A stretch of DNA of 64,000 nt from Lucinisca nassula (lineage: Eukaryota; Mollusca; Bivalvia; Lucinida; Lucinidae). The notes below the pieces were generated by a model. The model ran no database searches. It worked only from the letters and a program-made list of their open reading frames with translations, and had not been told where the DNA came from. Position 1 is the first letter of the stretch; every line of letters begins with the position of its first letter. A program made the position numbers and the translations under genes. The stretch spans positions 67,788,406 through 67,852,405 of the forward strand of contig OY757010.1 in assembly GCA_963580285.1 (NCBI GenBank), in the 5' to 3' direction. This document shows positions 43,701-53,073 of the stretch, in pieces.

Positions 43701-44265
43701 TTGAATTTACCAAAGTGCCATATTCTGCATCTGAAATGAAGGAACAGTCAGTGTGTATCCTCATTTCACATTGATCACACTGAACGGCTTTGTGGCCATT
43801 AAGGACAGCACCACTGCAAAGACCACAGTCAGCTTTGCAGTCTTTGCAATACCAAGTTCCAGCTCTAGATTCAATTTCTAACAATTGACTGTTATCCAAA
43901 TCAGAACATGAGGAGTGAAAGCGCTTGTTACAGTCCTCACATTCTATCCATTTCTCGGAACCTTTGCAATATTTTTTGCAGAGTCCGCAGCGAAACCTTG
44001 GGCCTGGGTTAGTTTCAATGTCTCCGGCCAAGATTAGAAGTAAAGCCAAGTTTGTACCGCGTGAGGACTTGAAGTTTCGCAAGCCCTCCGAACACCTTCT
44101 GTTCCCATTCTTCCTTGTAAATGCCAAGTACTGGGAAATTCTATTACTACTCTCCTTAATTGTAATCTTGCACTCCTGATTTCCATCATCTGGATGCATT
44201 CTATAAGTTGTTTTCCAAAGAGTGAACCCAAGAATTAAGACCATGGGAAACAGGGAGACCTTCAT
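40717..44265 (-). CDS. APE-type non-LTR retrotransposon polyprotein (1182 aa)
   Basis: One uninterrupted frame, start ATG in good context (A at -3). Residues 3-17 are hydrophobic. A 2A-like DIETNPGP lies at 82-89. Two PHD-type zinc clusters follow: C93/C96, C109/C112, H117/C120, C140/C143, and C147/C150, C163/C166, H171/C174, C194/C197. The APE endonuclease spans about 245-470 with QE277T, GD387LN and SD459H motifs present. The reverse transcriptase spans about 730-1000 (D824 in FILDFEKAFD, SGVPQGTVLGP at 879-889). The catalytic FADD box reads FADV (910-913). A thumb/C-terminal part runs to ...SLARARD. Domain order resembles CR1- or jockey-group LINEs. The element would nick DNA and copy its RNA into the genome; this copy should be replication-dead. 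Its 3' end runs into the E array within about 15 bases of the stop codon. Confidence 0.9.
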   Translation of the reverse strand: MKVSLFPMVLILGFTLWKTTYRMHPDDGNQECKITIKESSNRISQYLAFTRKNGNRRCSEGLRNFKSSRGTNLALLLILAGDIETNPGPRFRCGLCKKYCKGSEKWIECEDCNKRFHSSCSDLDNSQLLEIESRAGTWYCKDCKADCGLCSGAVLNGHKAVQCDQCEMRIHTDCSFISDAEYGTLVNSSCHWICPKCEVCNFSDSFFDEYVELSKPNRFEPLSEDKRGKSSTADETKSNFVKGLKLCSININGIRWKILELLAFLDTSQPHIVAIQETKIDSSITTSELFPETCEYSVYRKDRNSHGGGVMLLIHRDIPHMPFMELENDTESVWVKVFANKTSHFVASRYRPPNGTIENFQLFKDQLDCIKLQHKGKNLPAVHVLGDLNFRDIAWPDMLSKQGTMLSQSEGQILIDIMNDHGLEQIVNFPTRDKNTLDLILTTLPGQFEDIHSPDKLSDHDVVSGYLKIHIPPIKKPRRKVYSYQKGDFETMRKDALRFAKENYFNGHSDARSTQENFDLITSFIHTSAENHIPSKTSRAVSSIPWITPEIRRKIRRRNKIHAKAKKTGSGKLRTKFENLRREIKTDIKNQHDLYVNNLVGDVKANPRDFYRYINSQKKDRQGIPPLNKRGGNGVAESDSERAEELVGQFNDAFNKTEFTEVPLTGRSAPFMDNIVVTAAGVIRLLQCLNPSKALGPDELHPRVLKELANELGPVFAHLFQQSLDTGEIPKEWLLANICPLFKKGDRALARNYRPVSLTCVLCKLLEHIVCPNIMAHLDEHKLLSDRQHAFRKRHSCETQLSTVINDWAKILDKGGQVDTFILDFEKAFDTPPHELLKSKLVGYGIGGKTLKWIDSFLCYRKQRVVVNGESSEWAPVLSGVPQGTVLGPLLFSLYINDISTDIDSEIRLFADVCVCYREIRDTDDSLKLQADIDRLGCWARKWGMRFQPVKCNIMQITRKRSNKVEASYTLEGTVLENVDSIKYLGVTISHNLRWNTHISNMCTKANRTLGFLRRNLHQCPQDVKEAAYKGLVRPILEYGSCIWDPSGVVLNDEIEKVQNRAARFVTGNYCFETGSMTGILGKLKWESLKKRRKDSRLILLYKGLKGAASIPTDDLVPPARHCRNHHSLAFQTLSARTDIYKESFFPRTIRDWNALPDSIISTAEGADDCVAKFTSLARARD
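43999..44022 (-). other. 2A-like ribosome-skipping motif in the LINE ORF
   Basis: Codons 82-89 encode DIETNPGP, a full match to the 2A consensus D-[VI]-E-x-N-P-G-P, preceded by a Leu-rich stretch (LALLLILAG). In known 2A peptides translation breaks between the final Gly and Pro. Here that would release an 88-residue N-terminal peptide from a product starting at Pro89 just before the PHD fingers. 2A-like sequences are known at the N-terminus of some APE-type LINEs of invertebrates. Confidence 0.85.
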
Positions 44266-44428
44266 TTTAATATACCGGGTAGTGATTTGATGATTTCTAA
44301 TGACTTATTATGGGGTGTCAAGCAACAATCCTGATTCCGAGTTTGTCACAGCCAGCACACTGACAGCTACAAAGGACTATTCAGTATACTGGTCCAATTA
44401 TATATCATAAATGAAGATGCTATCGTGC
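44266..44428 (-). other. Probable LINE 5' UTR and junction with element E
   Basis: Sequence between the LINE start codon and the CGTAAACAATTTCTTGTCC leader of element E. The exact LINE 5' end is not visible by eye. Confidence 0.4.
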
Positions 44429-44756
44429 GGACAAGAAATTGTTTACGCACGGACGGACGCACGGACGACGGACAAAATGTGATCACAAAAGCTCACATTG
44501 TCACTACGTGACAGGTGAGCTAAAAACGTAGACCTGCAACCGTGTCCTATCATTACAACGCACCTGCTCACAGACGTGTTTTTGTCCAAGACTTCTTGAA
44601 AGAGCAAACGGTAGTTCAGCTGTCTCATCCACTTTATTCGCCAGACCTTATATTAGTCCCTGCGACTTTTTCCTGTACTAAAGAAACCCCTTTCTAGTCG
44701 TCGTTATGAGTCCCTAAATACACTTGGTAATGCAATTTACAAGTGTTTTCAGTATA

Positions 44757-45091
44757 CAGTAAAACTTCGATGGCTCGAACATCGATGGCTCGTTTACCAT
44801 GACTGAGTCGAACCCGTTATTGAGCCCCTAGCGAAATCCTCTACATAAGAAATAGTGGGGGATAATTAAGGAGAATTTAGTCTTTTTATCTTGCAAATGT
44901 ATGCCGTGTGTACTCATTAGAATCGCCTCCATGAGGCGATTCTTATGAGTACACACATCATACATTTTCACTATAGAACACCGAAACGATGTTTAAAAGT
45001 ATCTGGCAGTAATTCTCAGTGGCTCGAACTAACCCTGTCTCGAACAGATTTTCGAGGTCCCAAAGGTGTTCGAGCCAGTGAAGTTCGACTG
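44757..45091. mobile_element. TA-flanked MITE, Tc1/mariner or pogo-like, copy 2
   Basis: TA at 44755-44756 and 45092-45093; ends CAGTAAAACTTCGATGGCTC and AGTGAAGTTCGACTG. The internal hairpin (44890-44970) carries the GAATCGCCTC/GAGGCGATTC tip. Closely matches copy 1. Confidence 0.75.
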
Positions 45092-45185
45092 TACGTCTTT
45101 ACTTTTACAAGATGGAGTTCGAGACTTGAAAAGTGTGTTTCCGTCAAGGGAGAATACTTCGAAGGGTTGAAGTAAACATAATGTG

Positions 45186-45340
45186 AGTGAGTGTTCGAGT
45201 TTTACGTTCCACCAACAGCTAAGGTCATACGGAGACGGGACCTTGGTTTAAAGAGTCATTTGAAAGTCTGGAGAAGCCCGGGATCGATCCTGCGACCCCT
45301 GGTTTACAAGGCGAGTAGCGAAACCACTACACCACGGAGG
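45186..45340 (-). mobile_element. tRNA-derived SINE, family T copy 4
   Basis: On the minus strand: CCTCCGTGGTGTAGTGGTTT (A-box TGGTGTAGTGG), CAGGATCGATCCCGGGC (B-box) and GGAACGTAAAACTCGAACAC TCACTC tail. AATGTG is repeated at 45180-45185 and 45341-45346. Confidence 0.8.
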
Positions 45341-45590
45341 AATGTGTGGCGGCGGTAAAACGTCTCCCTGCCCTACATCATAGTGTAGATTATATTTTCT
45401 TGTCCTTTGGGATCATTGAGTCCATTGTGGAATTTTAAAAAATATCTGAGGGTCACTAATGAGGCCTAATTGGCCGAAACTAGCTAGTCTGGCCCAGAAA
45501 ACATGTACACTCCATATTTTTCACTTCTGTGGTGTATTCCTTGCTTCCAAAGGATAACCCTTTTATAGAACATATTCTAAACGAAATGTG
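45341..45590. repeat. Dispersed repeat shared with 50205-50445
   Basis: Both copies read GTGTGGCGGC, TCTCCCTGCCCTACA, TTTTCTTGTCCT, GAGGCCTAATTG and GGATAACC...TTTTATAGAACATATT in the same order. A partial third copy is at 50100-50190. Nature unknown; the 50-kb copies lie next to Penelope-like fragments. Confidence 0.65.
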
Positions 45591-45673
45591 AATGCGATTA
45601 AAAACACGCCCTGTACAACCCCAATGACATAATTAAATGAACGCCCCTCGTATATAATGAAATTCCGCTATTT

Positions 45674-46556
45674 AGACCACCTAAAATTAAGACTAATTCT
45701 GCTTTTAAAGGCTTACAAAGAAGGGTGCATTTATTCTGTCTTCATGTTTTCTGCACACAATGTCCTCTGATCAGGGACCACCTTTGGGACTGTTCAAAAG
45801 TGGTCTTTAAGACCATTTTTGAACAATCCCAAAGGTGGTCTTAAAACAAGAATTTTACTGTATTTGTTTAAAATTAATCCACACTTTCATCGATTCCTGT
45901 CCCTTACGTTTATCACCTCTACTATCTCTTTTCTCCCTTTCTCCCGAGATAACACAAAATGACCCAGAAGGGTTGACGTGTCGTAAATCCCCAATCAATC
46001 AATTTAAATTAAGTATCTCTTTATGAAACACTTTAATTAAGTATACCCTTCCTAACCCAACCTGTAAGGGCTATCTAGACCCATAATCCCCTCCAAATCA
46101 CAGATTAGACTGACAATGCTTTATTTTATGTTTGTTTGTTTGTTTGATTTGAGGTATAACGCCCCTGTCAACCTATATAGGTCATTTTGGAGACGTTGCT
46201 TCCATCTTTGAGGGACTTTAACCCGACATTGAGATGAAAGGACATATCATGCCCTGTCGCCAATGAAACCAATAGGGTTTATAAGCTTGACTCGCTCTGT
46301 TTTGTCTGGGCAGACTAAGGTCGCTATATTTTATGTAATAGAATCTGTGGCTTTAAAGTACGGTTCATAACAAATCTGACATCCCTTAGCTTAGAAATGG
46401 GCACGCCTAAAGCTGTGAAGTGGAAAATTGGCAGTAAAATCCATCTGGGCTGTTCAAAAGTGGTCTTTCTCTCTCATGTAGAAAACACAGGACGAATAGC
46501 TGAAACCTTTTGAATATGCTTTTAAAAGCAGAATTAGTCTTAATTTTAGATGGTCT
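45674..46556. mobile_element. TIR element with 36-bp inverted ends, split by a SINE-like copy
   Basis: Left end AGACCACCTAAAATTAAGAC TAATTCTGCTTTTAAA and right end GCTTTTAAAAGCAGAATTAG TCTTAATTTTAGATGGTCT are near-perfect reverse complements. Just inside the left end is a palindrome (GACCACCTTTGGGACTGTTC / GAACAATCCCAAAGGTGGTC). SINE-like copy 8 (46126-46319) is nested. No coding sequence. Confidence 0.65.
46126..46319 (-). mobile_element. SINE-like family S, copy 8 (5' truncated)
   Basis: (GTTT)n tail, GATTTGAGGTATAACGCCCC, TTTTGGAGACGTTGCTTCC and TAGGGTTTATAAGC; stops at GTCTGGGCAGACTAAGG. Confidence 0.7.
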
Positions 46557-47036
46557 TTGTCATTACATGGTTTGTTACCAGTTTAATCGGACCGATTATA
46601 GGATTAACTTTGCTGGTCTGTAATAGGTTGTTACGTTAACCTTTAATGACACTGCATTAAAGGTCAAGAGAAATGAAAATTTTACTTTTTTTGTCACAAT
46701 ATTACGTATAAAGCTCTTAAATCGCTGACCGATATGTTGAAAACCGCATCAAAAAAATTCCCCATTTCGCTTTTCAAAGTCAGCGATCACTTAGTTATGT
46801 CAGAAACGTGTTTGTAGTCCCGGATTTGAGACTAGATTTCGAAAAGTTTAATGCACTCAAAATTCTCACGCTTAATTTGTGCCGTTTCATTGAGTTAGGA
46901 GCCTAACCTATATGACATGTGGTTATTTAGCAAATCTGGTGGGGAAAAGGGATTGAAAATTCTATGAGTTTACACTAACCCCCATGCGGATGGTATAGTT
47001 GGATTGAGTTTAGTTATGTGTAGCTTGCGCTTACAG
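46557..47036. other. No recognisable feature
   Basis: AT-rich single-copy-looking DNA without exon signals. Confidence 0.4.
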
Positions 47037-47861
47037 GGTGGGGAACCCACGTGACCAGTTGATATAGTAAACGGATTTTTTTTTAGGAAAATCGCTCGAT
47101 TCAGGTACGGTTTTTCCCCGATATTTTGGTTATTACAGCACGCATTTTTACGAGTCATATACCAAAGTACTCTGCTCAACTTCCGATTTTTTATGACGTT
47201 TGCTTTGAAGGCAGAAACTGCCTGGTTTTCGAGAAATGCTCGCCCAAATTTTTTCCCCGAGCCCCGAGAGATCGTGATAAAGACCACGGCAAACAGAAGA
47301 AATCTTTAATTTATTGCAAATAGAGTGTTTTAGATGATCCTACCGCATCCGAAATTGCAAAAATTACCTCTAACATGTTTCCATGTAACAGTTAACACCG
47401 ATACAGCGTTTGTTTGCCTGGTATGCAAAGTTTTATAAAAATGATCCAGTTCACGGTACAAAATCGGGAAGGTAAAGTTCACGGTAATTTCCACAACTGT
47501 GATAACGTAAACGCCATACTGATGATGCTTTTCAACATCTCGCAACAACAAGATGGCAATTCACGTGATGTTGGTCATGGAAAATACATTTTCGTTGATA
47601 CATAATGTATTCCTTTTTTTCAAATGACTTCCGCGTGCCAGACATGCAGTAAAGACTTAAGATTGAACACATTTAAACGAACATACGCGAAAACACATTG
47701 GCACGGCCGCCTACGTTTGTTGTGGAAAGAGTTTTTTCTCTCAGACTTATTTGAAGATACATCAATGCAGTACACATGGAGCGGCAAAGGAGTTTTTGTG
47801 TTCAGAGGGTCAGAAAGCATTTGCCATAAAAGCGAACTCAGACCCTGAGGATGAAGTTGGG
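47037..47861 (+). pseudogene. Degenerate zinc-finger unit, copy 1
   Basis: Aligns by eye, inverted, with 57350-58185 over about 830 bp (GGTGGGGAACCCACGTGACC, CCCCGAGCCCCGAGAGATCG, CGCATCCGAAATTGC). The last 240 bp match the C2H2 frame at 51112: MTSACQTCSKDLRLNT, then frame decay. The TTTTTTTCAG acceptor-like signal before the ATG at 51112 is here TTTTTTTCAA. No functional product expected. Confidence 0.6.
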
Positions 47862-48084
47862 ATCCCGTAAAGTATACTTAAGCCCGCCAGTAATTGTTAC
47901 TGACCGTTTCGAGAAGGTGCTTTTGCTGTGGTATTGGTGAGTCTGATAATTTGCTCAGTAATGTATATTAATTAATTTTAAGTTACGTAAATCAATTTCT
48001 TTACCTCATACTGTGTTTTACTCCTTTACTTATGCCATAAATGCTTGTTTGTACCACACTGAAAGTGAAGATGGGTGTTGATAT

Positions 48085-49850
48085 CCTGTAAAGTATACTT
48101 AAATGTTTGCTGAGAAGTAAAGCAATGATCAAGAATCGATACAATTAATTTACACCTTCCATCAGAGACACCAAAGGGAAAGAAGCAGAAACAAGAAGTA
48201 AATAGACCGTGATGGAATCAACAGCAGAGGACAGCCAATAGGACACTAACTTTCCAACAAAACGGCCAACTGGCTAACAAAAATAAAAAAGACACAAGCG
48301 AGTCATACAACAAGTAACAACCAATTAAACAAATAAAACGCCACAGAGGAACAGTCTTCGTACGGTCAGTGAAAACTATTCAACTGGTGTGTGTGTGGGG
48401 GGGGGCATAAATCGATTTTACGCAGCTGCAATCCTCGCCCTTACTTCTTCTGTCGCGGTTTAGACTATTAATTTGTTCAGTCCGCATGAAGGCTTCCTAA
48501 CTCATCAGTGTGATATCTCCGAGGACATACAAATTAAAATGCCACAGAGATGAAACAGCGTTGAGGACTCGACAGCGCGAACTAATGAAACGATGGAGCA
48601 AAATAAAACCATCAGTTAGACTCCGAGGGGCCCGACCAAAGACGAAGCATCATGTACCAACCAACATTACATAAAATGAAATTAATGCACGCCTTTACGC
48701 TGGAACCGTTAAAGAATCTGAGGACAGACCAACCAGAGTGCAATCAAAGAGGGTAGAAAAGTTACAAACCGTGATTGGGTTAACTTCGAAGCATGCAGTC
48801 TGTCTTATAATATTTATGTTGAACCCAATCTTTTTGTATCGTAAAACGAATTTATCGTAAAACGATTTTACGAAATTGGGTACTGTAGTCATCGCAAGTA
48901 TATATTTTTCTAACTTTATATACAAGTCACCATAAAATTCAGGTTCCAATAGGCCTTGTTGCAGAATAGTTTTAAGTCCAACATTGAATTTTGAAATCAA
49001 ATCAGAACGGCGACTATTAAACTTTGAAAAGGCTTTACGTAATTTATGATACCGATACCCCTGATTTAGAAGTTAAGCAGTTAACAATTTATTACGAGTG
49101 TTGAAGTCAGACACATGGCTAAACACTCTGGCAAGTTGAATTGAGAAATATAAACCCTGTAGGATGTCGCATGAGGAACATCACCATCTAAATATGGAAG
49201 ATAAGGAAAATATACAATCATAAAATCTAAATCTTCGCAGGAAACAAATCCATCTACAATAGATAAATGTAAATCCAAAACCGGGGCCTCGGTATCAGAG
49301 GTATTTGCTTTATTTAACTGAAGTTCTGGGGGTTCAATTTGACTGATCAAACCACCAAAGTAAGAACTGTCAATATTTAATAAATCTTACAAATATCTAG
49401 AAGTAGAGCTAAAAGCTTCTATTATTTCAGATTGGTTATCAGCAGAAAGTGACATCATGAAGTCTCTTTCACAACAATACAAGAACATATTATCTACAAG
49501 ATGTGCGCAATTCGTACCCATCGGAATACCCGTAATTTGTCTAAATAACTTAGTACCAAATCTTATGAAAACATTGTCAAGTAGAAAGGTTAGAGCTTCA
49601 CACACTTTCTGACATGACCATAGTGTATAATTCTTATGCTCTCTAGAAGAGAAAATCACATTTCTGACATTACATGCAAGATAGAGAGAATCTTTTCTGT
49701 AAAAAGTCCATTCAGTTAATTCATTTTTAAATCCAGTTTTTCTTTTATAAGAATATGAGGATGTGTACTAGTATAAAGAGTAGAAACATCGTAAGTGGAC
49801 AGACTATCCTCAACTTACTCCCGTTTACAACATCGACCACCGAATTCATT
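48085..49850 (-). pseudogene. Penelope-like reverse transcriptase remnant, copy 1
   Basis: Minus-strand pieces in order: DVSTLYTSTHPH near 49790; WSCQKVCEALTFLLDNVFIR FGTKLFRQITGIPMGTNCA (49387-49659); DLLNIDSSYF and QLNKANTSDTEAPVLDLHLS (49081-49385); then KFNVGLKTILQQGLLEPEFY GDL and VNPITVCNFSTLFDCTLVG (48695-49000), followed by a 3' region (CAAAGGGAAAGAAGCAGAAAC at 48170). Several stops and frameshifts break it; one stop (TAA, 49387-49389) sits at the position of the first Asp after SRYL. GIPMGTNCA is a conserved RT motif; Penelope-like placement is from recall and less certain than the RT call. Confidence 0.65.
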
Positions 49851-50455
49851 TAAGGCAGCAGCGATTTCATCCCAACATTACTTTTAATATTTTTTAGAAT
49901 GAAACCGAAATTACAGTCCTTTATTAATTATATTTCTTATCCTAAAATCAGGAATTATTTTTTAAATTGAGAATAATTATATGACCAGCAGCAGGATAGC
50001 ATTACACTGAGTTTTTACAATCTCAGGTATCGGGAGTCTTCGTATCAATATCAAGATCTGAAACACGTTTATTGAAATTAAAAAATGATAGATCTAACAG
50101 GCCCAGAAAACATGTAAATTTCATATTTTTCAGTTCTGTGGTGTGTTTTTTGCTTCCAACGGATAACCTTTTTATAGACCATATTTAACGTCACTACAGC
50201 TGGCGTCTTGGAATGTGTGGCGGCCGTAAAAGTCTCCCTGCCCTACACCTTAGTGTAGTTTATATTTTCTTGTCCTATGGGATCATTGATTCCATTGTGG
50301 AATTTTGAAAATAGTTGAGGGTCACTGATGAGGCCTAATTGTCCGAAAGTAGCTAGTCTGGTCCAGAATACATGTACATTTCATATTTTCCAGTACTTCG
50401 TTGTATTTTTGCTTCCAGCGGATAACCTTTTATAGAACATATTTGTTGTATTTGT

Positions 50456-50890
50456 TGCAATCGATACAATTGACTTGCACCTCCCATCCTAGACACCAAA
50501 GGGAACGAAGCATAAACATGAAGCAACTAGACCCTTATGGGAACAACAACAGAGGAACACAAATAGGACAGTTACTTTCAAATAAAATGGCCAACTGGCT
50601 GTCCAAAATAAAAAAGAGATACATACAATACGTGGCTAACAATTGCATAAAAAAACCGTCAAAGAAAAACCGCATTGGAGCGGTCAGTGAAAAGAATTTC
50701 ACTTGGGGTGGGGGAGTGGCGCTTAAATAGATTTTACGCAGTTGCAATCCTCGCCCTTACTTCTGCCACCATGTACGCAGTCCGTCTTATAACACCCATA
50801 TGACCCAATCTTCCTAAATTGCAAAACGACCCCATAATACTGGGCACCGAACCCATCGGAAGCATATATTTCCCCAAACCCACACACCGG
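50456..50890 (-). pseudogene. Penelope-like remnant, copy 2 (3' end only)
   Basis: 50456-50750 repeats the 3' region of copy 1 in the same orientation, and 50765-50890 matches its C-terminal coding part (compare GCAGTCCGTCTTATAACACC with GCAGTCTGTCTTATAATATT at 48787). Together with copy 1 it gives directly repeated 3' ends around an RT body, the 'pseudo-LTR' pattern known for Penelope-like elements. Confidence 0.55.
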
Positions 50891-51111
50891 TGCACCGTTT
50901 GTTTGCATAATATGCAGTGTTTTGTAAAATGATCAAGTTCACGGTACAAAAACTAAGAAGGTAAAGTTCACGGTGATTTCAGCGATCGTAATAACGTCAA
51001 CGCCATACTGATTATATTTTCAACATATCACAACAAGGTAGAAATTCACATGATGTGGGTCATAGGGAAAAACATGTTCGTTGACACATACTCTATACCC
51101 TTTTTTTCAGA

Positions 51112-51402
51112 ATGACATTCGTTTGCCAGACGTGTGGTAAAGAATTTAGAGTGAAAAAACAATTAAACGAGCATGAGCGCAAACACATGGGCACGGCTAC
51201 CTACGTTTGCTGTGGCAAGAGTTTCTTCTCCCAAGCTAACTGGAAAAAACACCAATGCAGTACGCATGGAGCGGATAAGGAGTTTGTTTGCTCAACCTGC
51301 CACAAAGCCTTTGCCATAAAAGCGGACTTGGTAATGCATGAAAATGTGTTTGTCTCAGAAAGTTTGGTTCTAGGTGACTTTGAAAACATTCTTTTCAGAT
51401 AA
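51112..51402 (+). CDS. Short C2H2 zinc-finger ORF (best of three copies)
   Basis: 96 codons. Finger 1: FVCQTCGKEFRVKKQLNEHE RKH, a canonical C-x2-C-x12-H-x3-H. Finger 2 (YVCCGKSFFSQANWKKHQCS TH) has abnormal Cys spacing. Finger 3 (FVCSTCHKAFAIKADLVMHE) loses its last His as the frame runs into VFVSES and stops. CCTTTTTTTCAG directly precedes AATGACATTC, so this may be an internal or last exon. Homologous units at 47624 and 57594 are broken. A host zinc-finger gene fragment duplicated with neighbouring transposon DNA is the likeliest reading; expression is doubtful. Confidence 0.55.
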   Translation: MTFVCQTCGKEFRVKKQLNEHERKHMGTATYVCCGKSFFSQANWKKHQCSTHGADKEFVCSTCHKAFAIKADLVMHENVFVSESLVLGDFENILFR

Positions 51403-52574
51403 CGGATATGCTTTTTTGGAGTGGGGCTTTTTATAGAAACGTTATATTTTGAAGGCGTAAACATCTTCGTTATGGGTTTTGGCAGTGTTCTTGGACCCTT
51501 CGTGTTTGATATAAGCGACCGTTTGTGATTATCAGCAGGAGTTCGGCAAATTCCAAAACTTTCGTCATCTGTTTTGATCCAGCATGACTTAGTGGCTTTC
51601 CACGCTTTCTTGGCTCGCTTTCTCGATCTGCGTAGTGAAAGGTTGTACTTTGCTTTTCCTATAGTCTGAAAGATAATAGAGCATTATGTATAATGGCTTG
51701 AACTTATATTATTAGGGTATTATAAGGGCTTGAAAAAAGTGAATTCTTACAAGAATAAAAGACGAATATTGAATTTCTACTAATGTATACTTACAGTAAA
51801 CGATCTCTGATATCATTTTATGATTTCAGATATGCTTTAAGTAAATCTTGCATGATTTGCCAACGACAAATGCACGATGCATGGTTAAAATTGGCATTGT
51901 ATTCAGTATCTATCCCATTGAAATGACCAATATATTATGAGAACAAATCTTAAAACGATTTTTTTCGATACCTGTAAATGTTTTTATCTGTTTGGGCATA
52001 AAAATATTTCGAACCTTTAATTATTTCTATTCATACAGAAATTTAACCCCTTTTCAAGAATTTGTTTTCTATATAAGTGTGGGATTAAAAAAAATCTAAA
52101 AACCGATTGGTCAGAAATAACTAAAAGTCAATATATTCATAGTTTGCAGCCGACCAAATTAAAGTTCTTAAAATTATAGAACAAATATCATTTTACAACT
52201 CGCTCTCGTAATGAGTAATTATATCTTGATAAATACTGAGATAATCAAGCATTGTGCAAATACCGTTGACGAATTATGCAAGATTTTCACACTTAAACAT
52301 GTCAGAAAGTATAAGAAATTGTTGTCTGCATGTATAAATTAGTAGAGCATTACAATTTATGGACAATTTCCTTTTAGCCACAGTTATAATGCGGTTTAAA
52401 TAAAAACAAAAATCATGTGGTTTTCTACTGATTACGGCCAGAAGTATCCCAACGGTAAGATATTGTATTGACCAGGTGTGTGACAGCCAAATGCTTTACA
52501 TATAAGGATTACGTGTGTGGTATCAGCACCATTTTTGTTTTATTTTGACGAGTAAAAATTAGAACATCCGACAA
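51403..52574. other. No recognisable feature
   Basis: AT-rich DNA. No exon, repeat border or RNA gene found by eye. Confidence 0.4.
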
Positions 52575-52955
52575 ATTGATGCATCAACAAAATGTTGTTC
52601 CCACCTTGTAATTGCGATATACAAAAATGCATTATCAGTATGGCGTGTACGTTATCACGATCACTGACTTACCGTTTACTTTATCTTCTTAATATTTGTA
52701 CCGTGAACTTGATCATTTCACAAAAAACCTGTGCCTGTCGGGCAAAACGGTGCATCGTTGTTAACTGTTTACATGGAAACGTTTTAGAGATAACACTTGT
52801 AATTCAGAATGTGGTGGGGTCATTTAAAACACATTATTTGCAATATTCTGTTTACAGTGGACCTTTTTTATAATAAAACCGTACATGACGGGAGCGTGTT
52901 TACACATCCAAATTCCGTTTACTGTCTCAAATGGTCACATGGGATAGCCACCCTG
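52575..52955 (-). repeat. Partial copy of the zinc-finger unit, upstream part only
   Basis: Matches 57700-58185 in the same orientation (GTATGGCGTGTACGTTATCA, TTAACTGTTTACATGGAAAC, CACATGGGATAGCCACCCTGG) but lacks the zinc-finger frame. Confidence 0.6.
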
Positions 52956-53073
52956 GAGCAACAGACATAAAAGTCCCAGAAAAGGATCAGAATCACCTAC
53001 ATGATAAAGAAAATAAACTGGAAGGACAAACGAAACTAAAATGAACAACCAAAAAGGGGGAAGAACAAGACTT

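Larger units (their letters stand above)
35402..44521 (-). mobile_element. Large composite tandem-array element E, multiply interrupted
   Basis: Read on the minus strand: head hairpin at 44490-44521 (AGCTCACCTGTCACG / GTGACAATGTGAGCT), leader TGTCCGTCGTCCGTGCGTCC, then a LINE, an array of GGTCAGTAGGTCAAATC units (40704-38830), a second array type (38830-38525, CAAGGAACCTACATGCC), a SINE, a third array type (38367-38276 and 35854-35430, GGTAGGGAGTCATCTAGGC), and a tail at 35402-35440 (GGTGAGCGAACCAGGGCCCT CTGGACCCTCTTGA). Element D lies inside the third array. Without the insertions the element is about 3 kb. Joining head and tail into one unit is my inference from order, strand and matching family ends. 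Confidence 0.6.

Noticed and set aside
35402..44521. LTR retrotransposon reading of the repeats around the LINE
   Set aside because: The flanking sequence is a tandem array; there is no gag, protease or integrase, and the RT belongs with an APE endonuclease.
45186..45340. Possible tRNA gene
   Set aside because: A/B-box-like motifs are present but the tail, dispersed copies and lack of a cloverleaf mark it as a tRNA-derived SINE.
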